A stretch of DNA of 64,000 nt. Source: Polaromonas sp. JS666 (GTDB taxonomy: Bacteria > Pseudomonadota > Gammaproteobacteria > Burkholderiales > Burkholderiaceae_C). Within the stretch, counting starts at the first letter, position 1. Each line of letters begins with the position of its first letter. The notes beneath the pieces were generated by a model. It searched no databases and was not told where the DNA came from. It saw only the letters and a list, made by a program, of their open reading frames with translations. This document shows, piece by piece, positions 42,894-51,882 of this stretch. The position numbers were made by a program, and so were the translations under genes. The stretch is from contig NC_007948.1 in assembly GCF_000013865.1 (NCBI RefSeq), forward strand, positions 4,092,001-4,156,000. The letters are read 5' to 3'.

Positions 42894-43684
42894 TTGTGCC
42901 CCACGAGGATCTTGTCGAGGCCGTACACGCGGTCCAGCACCAGCATGGCGACTGCCGTCAGCGCGACCATGAGCGCCGAGACCGCCGCCATCAGCGGGTC
43001 AATCGACTCGGTCGCATACATGTACATGCGCACCGGCAGCGTCACGGTGGACGGCGCGGTGACAAAGATCGACATGGTCACTTCGTCAAAGCTGTTGATG
43101 AAGGCGAGCAGCCAGCCACCCGTCACGCCGGGCAAAATCATCGGCAGCGTGATGCGCCGGAACACCGTGGCCTGGCTGGCGCCCAGCGACAGGGCGGCCT
43201 GCTCCGCGCTGCGGTCGCCCCCCTCTACCGACGCCAGCACCAGCCGCAGCGCATACGGCGTGATGACGACCACGTGGGCCAGCGCCAGCCAGAAGAAGCT
43301 GCCGGTGGCGCCAATCAGCGAAAAGGTGCGCAGCAGCGCTACCCCCAGCACCAGGTGCGGAATGATCAGCGGCGAGAGAAACAGGCCGTTGAGGAAGTCG
43401 CGCCCCGGAAAGCTGTGGCGCGCAATGGCCAGCCCCGCCGGCACGGCCAGCACCGTGGCCAGCGTGGCCGACAGGAAGGCCAGCCACAGGCTGTTCTTGA
43501 AGGACTGCACAAAGTCGGCATGGGCAAACACCGCCTTGAACCAGCGCAGCGAAAAATGCGTGGTGGGAATGGTCAGCGTGTTCTCGGGCGTGAAGGCCAC
43601 CACGCAAACGATGACGAGCGGCGCCATCATGAAGGCGATGACGAGGGCGTTGAAGATGAGTGCGATGGGACCGTTTTTTGACAT
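42890..43684 (-). CDS. ABC transporter permease, PotC-like
   Basis: A 264-residue inner-membrane permease with about six hydrophobic segments and the EAA motif region EQAALSLGASQATVFRRITLP. It forms the channel together with the adjacent PotB-like protein. I start it at ATG 43684 (MSKNGPIAL), where family similarity begins; the longer frame extends into the neighbour gene in another frame and is spurious. It lies 14 bp after the PotB-like gene. Confidence 0.92.
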   Translation of the reverse strand: MSKNGPIALIFNALVIAFMMAPLVIVCVVAFTPENTLTIPTTHFSLRWFKAVFAHADFVQSFKNSLWLAFLSATLATVLAVPAGLAIARHSFPGRDFLNGLFLSPLIIPHLVLGVALLRTFSLIGATGSFFWLALAHVVVITPYALRLVLASVEGGDRSAEQAALSLGASQATVFRRITLPMILPGVTGGWLLAFINSFDEVTMSIFVTAPSTVTLPVRMYMYATESIDPLMAAVSALMVALTAVAMLVLDRVYGLDKILVGHK

Positions 43685-43698
43685 GGTGCAGACCCCGC

Positions 43699-44592
43699 TT
43701 AACCCATTGATTTTTTGTAGGAGCGCTCGAGCACCCGGTTGTAGCTGAGCATCAGCACCAGGTTGGCCAGCAGCAGCGTGAGCGCAATCGCCGCGCCCAG
43801 CGGCCAGTTGAGCTCGTGCAGGTACTCGTCGTACACCACGGTGGCCACCATCTTCAGGCGCCGCCCGCCCAGCAGGCCGGGAATGGCAAAGGCGCTGGCG
43901 CTCAGGCCGAAGACGATCAGGCTGCCCGAAAGAACGCCGGGCAGCACCTGCGGAAAAATAATGCGGCGTACGGTGGTGAAATGCGAGGCCTTGAGCGACA
44001 GCGCGGCATCTTCCACGCCGGGGTCTAGTTTTTGCAGCGAGGTCCAGACCGGGATCACCATGAAGGGCAGCATCACATGCACCAGCGCAATGACCACGGC
44101 GGCTTCGGTGTAGAGGATGCGCATGGGCGGCAGGCCCATGGCGCGCACGGCCTGGTTCACCACGCCCTCGGGCCCGAGCAGCATGCTCCAGCCAAATGCG
44201 CGCACCACCACCGACACCAGCAGTGGCGCCAGCACCACCAGCAGCAAGACAGAGCGCCACGGGTTGCGCATGCGGCTGAGCACATAGGCCTCGGGCGCGC
44301 CGACCAGCACGCAGATCAGCGTGGTGAGCGCCGAGACCCAGAAGGTGCGCCAGAAAATGCGGTGGTAGTAGTCGTCCGTCAGCACCGCGGCGTAATGCGC
44401 CAGCGTGAAACTGTTCTTGACGCCGGTGGCGTGGTCGAACACCTGGAAGGACAGCACGGCCGTGAGCGCCAGGGGCACCAGCAGCAGGCAGGCAAACAGC
44501 ACAAAGGCCGGCGCCGACAGCAGCCATGGTGCGCGGGCCGCCGAGGGCCGCGAAACATTCGGTGCAGCTCCCACCATGGTTGTTGCGTTCAC
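43699..44592 (-). CDS. ABC transporter permease, PotB-like
   Basis: A 297-residue permease with about six transmembrane segments and the EAA loop EDAALSLKASHFTTVRRIIFPQ. The N-terminal region before the first segment is longer than average and serine/alanine-rich. It is the partner of the PotC-like protein. It is separated from the ATPase gene by 142 bp of repeat DNA. Substrate is inferred only from the operon. Confidence 0.92.
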   Translation of the reverse strand: MNATTMVGAAPNVSRPSAARAPWLLSAPAFVLFACLLLVPLALTAVLSFQVFDHATGVKNSFTLAHYAAVLTDDYYHRIFWRTFWVSALTTLICVLVGAPEAYVLSRMRNPWRSVLLLVVLAPLLVSVVVRAFGWSMLLGPEGVVNQAVRAMGLPPMRILYTEAAVVIALVHVMLPFMVIPVWTSLQKLDPGVEDAALSLKASHFTTVRRIIFPQVLPGVLSGSLIVFGLSASAFAIPGLLGGRRLKMVATVVYDEYLHELNWPLGAAIALTLLLANLVLMLSYNRVLERSYKKSMG

Positions 44593-44608
44593 TGCTTGCC
44601 CCCGTGTT

Positions 44609-44715
44609 GCTCCCTCTCCCTCCGGGAGAGGACAGGGGTGAGGGCCTGGGCGGCTATAAGGCCAGCGGCCTGCGCGAACACCCTCACCCTAACCCTCTCC
44701 CAGGGGGAGAGGGAA
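44609..44715. repeat. CCCTCACCC-type palindromic repeat pair
   Basis: CCCTCTCCCTCCGGGAGAGG and CCCTCACCCTAACCCTCTCC units face each other across about 45 bp between the PotB-like and PotA-like genes. The same kind of unit occurs inside the 168-bp element and at 53131-53236, 53549-53585 and 56628-56661. It may affect transcript levels between the two operon genes. Confidence 0.75.
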
Positions 44716-44734
44716 TGAAAACGGGTCGCCGCGT

Positions 44735-45835
44735 TCATGCCACGGCCTCCAGCGTCGCCGGTGCGGCAGGCACTTGCAGATGCAGCGCGCCGGGCAACAG
44801 GCGCACCTGGCCGGCCGGCCAGTCGAGGCCGACGCGCTGGCCTTCTTCGGCAGGCACTTCGCCATCGTTGGGGCAGACCACCACCAGCTCACCGGCGGCG
44901 GTGTCTACCTGGTAGAGCCACTGGCTGCCCAGGAAGAAGCGCTCGCACACCGCGCCCGCGAGGCGACCCCGGGTCTCGGGCACGAGGCGGATTTTTTCGG
45001 GCCGCAGGCTGAGCACCACGGCGTCGCCCACGGCGGCGCCGGGCGCATGGACCTCCAGCGACGCCGTGCCCAGGTCCACCGTGGCCCAGGCACCGGTAGC
45101 GATGACGCGGCCTTCCAGCAGGTTGGCCTTGCCGACAAAGCTGGAGATGAAACGCGTTTGCGGGTGTTCGTACAGGCGGTGCGGCTGGTCGATCTGCGTG
45201 ACGCGGCCGGCCTCCATCACCACCACGCGGTCGCTGATGGACATGGCCTCGGTCTGGTCGTGCGTGACCATCACGGTGGTGGTGCCCACCTTGCGCTGGA
45301 TCTGCCGCAGCTCGAACTGCATTTCCTCGCGCAGCTTGGCGTCGAGGTTGGACAGCGGCTCGTCGAGCAGCAGCACCGGCGGCTCGATGACCAGGGCGCG
45401 GGCCAGGGCCACCCGCTGGCGCTGGCCGCCGGACAGCTCGCGCGGGTAGCGCGTGGCGTGCGCCTCCAGGTGCACCAGCGCCAGCGCGGCCTTGACGCGT
45501 TCGGTGCGCTCGTTTTTGGGCATACGCCGCATCTCCAGGCCAAAGCTCACGTTGTCGTGCACGCTCATGTGGGGGAACAGCGCATAGCTCTGAAACACGA
45601 TACCCAGGCCGCGCGTGTTCGGTTTGGCGTGGGTGATGTCACGGCCATCGAGCGTGATGCGGCCGGCGGTGACATCGGCAAAACCGGCAATCATTTGCAG
45701 CGTCGTGGTCTTGCCGCAGCCCGAAGGCCCGAGCAGCGAGACAAATTCGCCCTTCTCCACCGACAGGTTCATGTCGATCACGGCGTGCGTGGCGCCATAG
45801 GACTTGTTCACATTCGCCAGGGTCAGAAAAGACAT
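44735..45835 (-). CDS. ABC transporter ATP-binding protein, PotA-like
   Basis: A 366-residue importer ATPase. Walker A GPSGCGKTT is near residue 40, signature LSGGQRQRVALARAL near 135-150, Walker B LLLDEPLSNLD, and a C-terminal TOBE domain (about 280-360), as in PotA/FbpC/UgpC-type proteins. ATG 45835 (MSFLTLANVNKSYG) is preferred over the in-frame start 33 bases upstream. It is the promoter-proximal gene of the seven-gene operon and divergent from the IclR regulator. Confidence 0.93.
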   Translation of the reverse strand: MSFLTLANVNKSYGATHAVIDMNLSVEKGEFVSLLGPSGCGKTTTLQMIAGFADVTAGRITLDGRDITHAKPNTRGLGIVFQSYALFPHMSVHDNVSFGLEMRRMPKNERTERVKAALALVHLEAHATRYPRELSGGQRQRVALARALVIEPPVLLLDEPLSNLDAKLREEMQFELRQIQRKVGTTTVMVTHDQTEAMSISDRVVVMEAGRVTQIDQPHRLYEHPQTRFISSFVGKANLLEGRVIATGAWATVDLGTASLEVHAPGAAVGDAVVLSLRPEKIRLVPETRGRLAGAVCERFFLGSQWLYQVDTAAGELVVVCPNDGEVPAEEGQRVGLDWPAGQVRLLPGALHLQVPAAPATLEAVA

Positions 45836-45986
45836 CAGGAACACCTCACAAACAAGGAAGGCATGCACAGGGAAATCCGCAGGGACATCAGCGCCGCGAC
45901 CGGCTGCCTGAAGGCCGCATCAAGGCTGCTTTGCGACACCTTGATGACGTTCATGCTAGGGCATCTCATAAAAAATCGTCAATAGG

Positions 45987-46035
45987 TTATTCCGTATATA
46001 GAGATATTTATTTAATTTATTCCGTTTAATGGAAT
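45987..46035. promoter_or_regulatory. Candidate IclR operator in the divergent promoter region
   Basis: ATTCCGTTTAATGGAAT (46019-46035) is an inverted repeat with ATTCC/GGAAT half sites, like IclR-family boxes. TTATTCCGT is also repeated at 45987-45995 and 46017-46025. The stretch is AT-rich and lies between the divergent PotA-like operon and the IclR gene, so it probably controls both. Confidence 0.55.
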
Positions 46036-46046
46036 TTCTATAAGAT

Positions 46047-46913
46047 ATGGATGAAATTCATTCCGATGAAAGAGATGCCATGAAAGAGAATCCAAAAGAG
46101 GACGACAGCGCCTCGAGCAGCGTGCAGCGCGCTTTTGCCATCCTGCGGGCCCTGGCCGCCACCCAGGCCAAGGGCGGGCGCATCACGCACATTGCCAAGG
46201 CCACGGGGCTGACACAGGCCACCACCCACCGCCTGCTGCAAAGCCTGGTGGCCGAGCGCGTCGTGGAGCAGGACGCCGCGTCCAAGCTCTACCGGCTGAG
46301 CATTGATTTTTTTGCGCTGGCCGCACAGGCCGGCAACTCGATGGACTTGCGCGCGCTGTGCCGCCCATCCATGCTGCGGCTGTGCGCCAGCCTGGGCGAC
46401 ACCATCTTTTTGCTGGTGCGCAGCGGCTTTGACGCGGTGTGCCTGGACCGCAGCGAAGGCCCCTTCCCGATCCGCTCCTTCACCGGCGACATCGGCGGCC
46501 GGGTGGCGCTGGGCATGGGCCAGGGCAGCCTGGCCATCCTGGCCTTTTTGCCGGAGTCCGAACGCGAAGAGGTGATTCGCTACAACCTGCCGCGCATGCG
46601 CGAGTACGGCGTGTATGACGAGGTCTACCTGCGCACCGAAATCGAGCGGGTGCGCCAGACGGGCTATGCCGGGCGCAACACCGGCTTGCTCGACGGCATG
46701 GCCGGCGTGGGTGTGCCGGTGCTGGACCGTGAAGGCCGCGCCGTGGCGGCGCTCAGCGTCGGCACGATCTCGTCGCGGCTCAGCCCTGACCGCCTGCCGA
46801 CGGTGGTGGAATTGCTCAAGCGCGAGGCCACGGCCATCGGCGCGCAGCTCAACCCTTTTGACAGCACGCTGCGCCGCCCGGCGCAAAGCCTGGCGCCTAC
46901 AGACGGCGCCTGA
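46047..46913 (+). CDS. IclR-family transcriptional regulator
   Basis: A 288-residue regulator. The N-terminal HTH is at about residues 25-85 (SSVQRAFAILRALAATQ, GRITHIAKATGLTQATTHRLLQSL). The C-terminal IclR effector domain includes GRVALGMGQGSLAILAFLPE and AGVGVPVLDREGRAVAALSVG. It probably controls the divergent transporter/oxidase operon in response to its substrate. An alternative start is the ATG at 46080, which has a weak GAAAGAG before it; neither start has a strong ribosome site. Confidence 0.92.
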   Translation: MDEIHSDERDAMKENPKEDDSASSSVQRAFAILRALAATQAKGGRITHIAKATGLTQATTHRLLQSLVAERVVEQDAASKLYRLSIDFFALAAQAGNSMDLRALCRPSMLRLCASLGDTIFLLVRSGFDAVCLDRSEGPFPIRSFTGDIGGRVALGMGQGSLAILAFLPESEREEVIRYNLPRMREYGVYDEVYLRTEIERVRQTGYAGRNTGLLDGMAGVGVPVLDREGRAVAALSVGTISSRLSPDRLPTVVELLKREATAIGAQLNPFDSTLRRPAQSLAPTDGA

Positions 46914-46919
46914 GCCGCT

Positions 46920-47810
46920 TTAAGGCGCCGCCTGTTCGCGCAGCCATTCGCGCAGCTGCAGCAGGGGCCGCCAGCTGGCCTTTTGCGTGGGCCACACCAG
47001 ATAGTAGGCAAAGTCGGAACTCAATGACAGGTCAAACGGCACGGCCAGGGTGCCGTCGGCAATCTCGTCGGCCACCAAAAAGCGCGGCAGCACGGCCACG
47101 CCCAGCCCGGCCTTGACGGCCTGGGCGATCATGGAAAACAGTTCGTACTTCGGGCCGGTGCTGGCGCCCTGCGCGTCGTCAATGCCGGCCAGCTGCAGCC
47201 AGTCGCGCCAGGCGTGCGGGCGCGTGCTCTGGTGGATCAGCGTGAACTTAAGCACGTCGGCCGGGCGCCGCAGCTGGCGCTTTTTCATCAACGCGGGGCT
47301 GCACACCACCACGCTTTCCTCGCCCATCAGGTACTCGGACTCGGTGCCCGGCCAGTCGGGCCGGCCGTAGTGGATGGCCGCGTCCAGGCCGGTGAGTGAA
47401 AAATCAAAGGGCAGCAGCCGGGTCGACAGGTTCAGCGTCACATGCGGGTGCGCCTTGAGGAAGGTGGGCATGCGGGGGATCAGCCACTTGGTGGCGAAGG
47501 TGGGCACCACGCCGAGCTCCAGCGTGCCGCCCTCGCCCTTGGAAGACGCCAGGTCCAGCATCGCGGCTTCCAGCGCATCGAGTGCCGGGCTGACACGCGA
47601 CAGCAGCGAGCGCCCGGCATCAGTCAACACCAGCTGGCGCGGCAGGCGCAAAAAAAGACTCACATCGAGGTCCTGCTCCAGCCCCAGGATCTGATGGCTG
47701 ACCGCACTCTGGCTCACCGACAGGTCCTGCCCCGCGAGCGTAAAACTGCCGCGGTGCGCCGCCGCTTCGAAGGCCAGCAGGGCTTGGGTGGAGGGGATTT
47801 TTCGGCGCAT
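46920..47810 (-). CDS. LysR-family regulator, GcvA-like
   Basis: A 296-residue LysR-type regulator of the GcvA group, with HTH at residues 5-65 (STQALLAFEAAAHRGSFTLAGQDLSVSQSAVSHQI) and an effector domain to the C-terminus (GVGVAVLPRFLVADEIADG). It is divergent from the lysine-catabolism genes starting at 47946 with 135 bp between, so it is the likely local activator. ATG 47810 (MRRKIPSTQ) gives family-normal length; ATG at 47828 is an alternative. Confidence 0.9.
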   Translation of the reverse strand: MRRKIPSTQALLAFEAAAHRGSFTLAGQDLSVSQSAVSHQILGLEQDLDVSLFLRLPRQLVLTDAGRSLLSRVSPALDALEAAMLDLASSKGEGGTLELGVVPTFATKWLIPRMPTFLKAHPHVTLNLSTRLLPFDFSLTGLDAAIHYGRPDWPGTESEYLMGEESVVVCSPALMKKRQLRRPADVLKFTLIHQSTRPHAWRDWLQLAGIDDAQGASTGPKYELFSMIAQAVKAGLGVAVLPRFLVADEIADGTLAVPFDLSLSSDFAYYLVWPTQKASWRPLLQLREWLREQAAP

Positions 47811-47945
47811 CGCATGAATATATCTCATGCCTGCATCGAAATACATCCTTTGCGCAGTGGCTGTGATTTCCCGAAAATCCGGCTTCCACCCGTTGAATTT
47901 ACCCGCTGAAATCATCCGTCTTCATCCGTCGAAATTACCCACGCA

Positions 47946-48977
47946 ATGACCAACCTCCAGACCCTGCTTGCCAGCTGCCTGCCGCCCGAAGCCGTGCAGC
48001 ACATCCATGAGCAGATGTACGTTCATCCTGCCCTGCAGTCCGGCGTGTCCGGCACGGTGACGCGCGCCGAACTGGCCCAGGCCCTGAACATGGCCCTGTT
48101 CCATGGGTTGGTGCAGCGGGTGCCGGCGGCGCAAGAGTACATGGCCAGCGATGTGGCCGGGCAACAGCGCCAGGTCGTCTTTGACCACGGCGCGCTGCGT
48201 ACCGTGCGCTGGCCCAGTGGCGCCTTGCCTCCGGGCGAAGCGGCCTTCACGCGGCTGCTGCGCCCGCTGGGTTTTACGCTGGAGGGCACCTACCCCTTGC
48301 CGCGCCTGAAGATGACCGGCCGCGCCTGGTGCCACCAGGATTTCCCGCAGGAGATCGCGCAGTTCTTTGTGTCCGAACTGCATCCCGAACAATTCACCGT
48401 GCCCTTCCAGGCCGCCGTTACGCGGGTGTTGTCCACCTCGCGCGACCCGCTGGGCCCGCAAGATGTGGCGGACCTGGAGCAGCTGGCGCGCGACGGCAAG
48501 CTGCCGCTGCAACAGGCGCTGCGGCTGCTGCCGGTGATGCTCCAGTGCTTTGACCGCCAGCATGGCGTGTTTGCGCTGGACGACTATGAGCTGCTGCTAG
48601 CCGAGTCTGCCGAAATGGCCTGGATCGCCACCGAGGGCAACGCCTTCAACCACGCGACCGACCGCGTCGGCGATGTGGATGCGGTGGCCCGGCGCCAGCG
48701 CGAACTGGGCCGCCCCATCAAGGACGCGGTCGAAGTCTCGGCCAGTGGCCGCGTGCGCCAGACGGCGTTTCGTGCGGCGACGGTGCAGCGCGAATTCCTC
48801 ACACCCGCCGGCCAGGTCACGCGCGCCGTGCCGGGTTCGTTTTATGAATTCATCACCCGCGCCGAGCTGCAAGCGAGCCCTGCCGCCAATGACCCGGCGC
48901 AAGGCACCCGCCTCGACCTGGCCTTTGACGCCGGCAATGCCACCGGCATTTTCGGCATGACGGCGGCCCGCGCATGA
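47946..48977 (+). CDS. DUF1338 protein, 2-oxoadipate dioxygenase/decarboxylase (HglS-like)
   Basis: A 343-residue non-haem iron enzyme of the DUF1338 family. The metal-binding pattern has His in FDHGALRTV (H81), His in GNAFNHATDRV and Glu in SFYEFITRAEL. Family member HglS converts 2-oxoadipate to 2-hydroxyglutarate and CO2 in lysine breakdown. The two downstream genes encode an aminotransferase and an aminoadipate-semialdehyde-type dehydrogenase, which supplies the preceding steps. This context makes the HglS role likely. Confidence 0.9.
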   Translation: MTNLQTLLASCLPPEAVQHIHEQMYVHPALQSGVSGTVTRAELAQALNMALFHGLVQRVPAAQEYMASDVAGQQRQVVFDHGALRTVRWPSGALPPGEAAFTRLLRPLGFTLEGTYPLPRLKMTGRAWCHQDFPQEIAQFFVSELHPEQFTVPFQAAVTRVLSTSRDPLGPQDVADLEQLARDGKLPLQQALRLLPVMLQCFDRQHGVFALDDYELLLAESAEMAWIATEGNAFNHATDRVGDVDAVARRQRELGRPIKDAVEVSASGRVRQTAFRAATVQREFLTPAGQVTRAVPGSFYEFITRAELQASPAANDPAQGTRLDLAFDAGNATGIFGMTAARA

Positions 48978-49044
48978 GCCGCCGGGCCGCTCCCAAGGCC
49001 ACTCCCAAGGCGAACACCGGAGCGCTTAGCGCGGAGGTTCACCC

Positions 49045-50310
49045 ATGAGCGCAGCCGCGCGCACGCCGGTCCGCCCGCTCTATGCGCAGGCCAGCGGCTC
49101 GCCGATTCGTGCCATGCTGGCACTGGCCGGACAGCCCGGCATGATTTCACTGGCAGGCGGTCATCCCGACCCCGCGCTGCTGCCGGCGGACTGGCTGCGC
49201 GAATGCATGCTGGCCGTGGCCTCCGGCCTGCAGGGGCACAGCCTGCAATACGGTGCCACCGAGGGCCTGCCCGCGCTGCGTGCGGCCAGCGCCGAGCTGC
49301 TGCAACAACGCGGCCTGCAGGCCCAGGCCGAGCAAGTGGTGATCACCACCGGCTCGCAGCAGGCCATTGACCTGCTGGCGCGGGTTCTCGTCGAGCCGGG
49401 CGCCGGCGTGGCGGTGGAGTCCTTCAACTACCCGGCCGCCCTGCAGGCCTTCCGCTTTGCGGGTGCGCAGCTGGTGGAAGTTCCTGCCGATGCCCAGGGG
49501 CTGGATGTCGAGCGGCTCGAAAGTGTTTTGACCAGCGCACGGCCGCGCGTGCTGTATGTGGTTCCGAACTTTGCCAACCCGACAGGTGCCGTGATGCCCC
49601 TGGCGCGGCGCGTGCGCCTGCTGGAACTTGCCGCACGGCACGAGGTCACACTGATCGAGGACGATCCTTATGGCGAACTCTGGTTTGGAGCGGCGCCACC
49701 GCCCTCGCTGGCGCAGATCAACCAGCAAACCGGATCACATGCGCAGGTAGCCTACATGACGAGTTATTCCAAGGTGGTGGCCCCGGCCCTGCGCCTGGGT
49801 GTGCTGATGGCGCCGCCGGACGTGCTGCGCGCCGTCGTGCTGGCCAAGCAGGCCGCCGATGTGCACAGCGGCTCACTGGAGCAGCTGACCCTGACCGCGA
49901 TGCTGGCCTCCAGCCGCCTGGTTGAGCACCTGGCCATGCTGCGCAAGGCCTACGCGGCCAAGGCCCGCACGCTGGCTGCTGCACTGCACGCACATTGCGG
50001 CGGGCTGCTTGAATTCAGCGAGCCCCAGGGCGGCATGTTTGTCTGGGCCCGGCTTGCCAGCGCGTTGCCACTGATGCCGTCGCAGGCGTGGGTGGACTTC
50101 GGCCTGCAGCACCAGGTGCTGGCCGTGCCGGGCGCCGCCTTCAGCCTTCACAACACCGCACAGCCCTGGCTGCGCCTGAGTTTTGCCAACCCCGGTGCAG
50201 ACGCCCTGCTGCAAGGCGCGCAACGCCTGGGCCGCGGGCTGCGCAGCCTTGCCGCCACGGCCGATACGCCATCATCACGCCAACATTTCCCCGAAAGGAC
50301 TTCACCATGA
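49045..50310 (+). CDS. PLP-dependent aminotransferase (2-aminoadipate aminotransferase-like)
   Basis: A 421-residue fold-type I aminotransferase of the LysN/MocR-like group. The N-terminal segment IRAMLALAGQPGMISLAGGHPDP and VVITTGSQQAIDLLARVL are typical, and the pyridoxal-binding Lys lies in TSYSKVVAPALRLG. It would convert 2-aminoadipate to 2-oxoadipate, feeding the DUF1338 enzyme. It starts 67 bp after that gene and overlaps the next by ATGA. Only the transaminase class is certain; the substrate comes from context. Confidence 0.9.
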   Translation: MSAAARTPVRPLYAQASGSPIRAMLALAGQPGMISLAGGHPDPALLPADWLRECMLAVASGLQGHSLQYGATEGLPALRAASAELLQQRGLQAQAEQVVITTGSQQAIDLLARVLVEPGAGVAVESFNYPAALQAFRFAGAQLVEVPADAQGLDVERLESVLTSARPRVLYVVPNFANPTGAVMPLARRVRLLELAARHEVTLIEDDPYGELWFGAAPPPSLAQINQQTGSHAQVAYMTSYSKVVAPALRLGVLMAPPDVLRAVVLAKQAADVHSGSLEQLTLTAMLASSRLVEHLAMLRKAYAAKARTLAAALHAHCGGLLEFSEPQGGMFVWARLASALPLMPSQAWVDFGLQHQVLAVPGAAFSLHNTAQPWLRLSFANPGADALLQGAQRLGRGLRSLAATADTPSSRQHFPERTSP

Positions 50311-51830
50311 GCCACGCCAATGACATTTCGTCCCTGCTGCAAAGCCTGGGCATCCACGCCGACCTGAACAGCCAGGCGTCCGCGACCCTTGAGGTTCACA
50401 CCCCGATTGACGGCAGCCGGCTGGCGCGTCTCGCCACCACCAGCCCGGCCGAAGTGGATGCCGCACTCAATCGCGCGCACCAGCGTTTTTTGAGCTGGCG
50501 CGATGTGCCGGCACCCAAGCGCGGTGAACTGGTACGCGCCTTCGGCGAAACCGTGCGGCGCCACAAGCCGGAACTCGGGCAGCTGATCTCGCTGGAGACC
50601 GGCAAGATCCTGCAGGAGGGCCTGGGCGAAGTGCAGGAAGTGATCGACATCTGCGAATTTGCGGTCGGCCTGTCGCGCCAGCTCTACGGCCTGACGATTG
50701 CCAGCGAGCGGCCCGACCACAAGCTGCTGGAGACCTGGCATCCGGTGGGCGTGGTCGGCATCATCTCGGCCTTCAATTTTCCGATGGCGGTGTTTGCCTG
50801 GAATGCCGCGCTGGCGCTGGTCTGCGGCAACACGCTGGCCTGGAAGCCGTCCGAGAAGACGCCGCTGTCGGCCGTCGCACTTAATGGCCTGCTGCTGCGC
50901 GCGGCGAAGGAATTGGGGCTGGATACCGACGGCCTGAGCGAGTTGCTGATCGGTGAGCGCTCCGTCGGTGAGGCGCTGGTCAACCATCCGCAGGTCAAGC
51001 TGGTCAGCGCGACCGGCTCGACCGCCATGGGCAAGAATGTGGCCATGGCCTGCGCGGCGCAGTTCAAACGCTCGCTGCTCGAACTGGGCGGCAACAACGC
51101 GGCCATCGTCTGCCCCTCGGCCAACCTGGAACTGGTGGTGCGCGGTGCGGCGTTTGCCGCCGCCGGCACGGCCGGGCAGCGCTGCACCAGCCTGCGCCGG
51201 CTGATCGTGCACCGCTCCGTCTACGCGGCATTGGTGGAGCGGCTGGTGTCGGTGTTCGCGCGTCTGCCGGTGGGCAACCCGCTCACGGAAGGCACGCTGG
51301 TCGGCCCGCTGATCGACGGCCGCGCCTTTGACGCCATGCAAACCGCACTGGCCAGCGCGAAGGGCCTGGGCGCCAAGGTTCACTTCGGCCAGCGCGAGGA
51401 AGGTGCTGGTGCCGGTGGTAGTGCAGGCCACTATGTGCGGCCCGCCATCGTGGAACTGGCCGAGCAGGCCGGCCCCATGCTGCACGAGACCTTTGCGCCA
51501 ATTCTGTATGTGGTGCCTTACGACGACTTCGACGAAGCCATTGCCATGAACAATGCAGTGGTACACGGCCTGTCGTCCGCCGTCTTCACCCAGGACCTGC
51601 GCGAGGCCGAGCGCTTCACCTCGGCGTGCGGCTCGGACTGCGGCATTGCCAATGTCAACATCGGCACCAGCGGCGCAGAAATCGGCGGCGCCTTTGGCGG
51701 CGAGAAGGAAACCGGCGGCGGCCGGGAGTCGGGCTCGGATTCGTGGAAAGCCTATATGCGCCGCGCCACCAACACGGTCAACTACGGATCCAGCCTGCCG
51801 CTGGCGCAGGGGATTCGTTTCGAGATTTAA
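50307..51830 (+). CDS. amaB: Aminoadipate-semialdehyde dehydrogenase (ALDH7 family)
   Basis: A 507-residue aldehyde dehydrogenase. Catalytic Cys lies in TAGQRCTSLRR, the general-base Glu in LLELGGNNA, and the ALDH7-type ending reads NVNIGTSGAEIGGAFGGEK. ALDH7 members oxidise 2-aminoadipate 6-semialdehyde to 2-aminoadipate in lysine/pipecolate catabolism. It overlaps the aminotransferase stop by four bases. Together with the two genes upstream it completes semialdehyde to 2-hydroxyglutarate. The symbol rests on family and context. Confidence 0.9.
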   Translation: MSHANDISSLLQSLGIHADLNSQASATLEVHTPIDGSRLARLATTSPAEVDAALNRAHQRFLSWRDVPAPKRGELVRAFGETVRRHKPELGQLISLETGKILQEGLGEVQEVIDICEFAVGLSRQLYGLTIASERPDHKLLETWHPVGVVGIISAFNFPMAVFAWNAALALVCGNTLAWKPSEKTPLSAVALNGLLLRAAKELGLDTDGLSELLIGERSVGEALVNHPQVKLVSATGSTAMGKNVAMACAAQFKRSLLELGGNNAAIVCPSANLELVVRGAAFAAAGTAGQRCTSLRRLIVHRSVYAALVERLVSVFARLPVGNPLTEGTLVGPLIDGRAFDAMQTALASAKGLGAKVHFGQREEGAGAGGSAGHYVRPAIVELAEQAGPMLHETFAPILYVVPYDDFDEAIAMNNAVVHGLSSAVFTQDLREAERFTSACGSDCGIANVNIGTSGAEIGGAFGGEKETGGGRESGSDSWKAYMRRATNTVNYGSSLPLAQGIRFEI

Positions 51831-51882
51831 GCGCCGGCCCCGCCGCGCACAGCACTGCGGAGGTCAGGTCGGCAGTACCACC

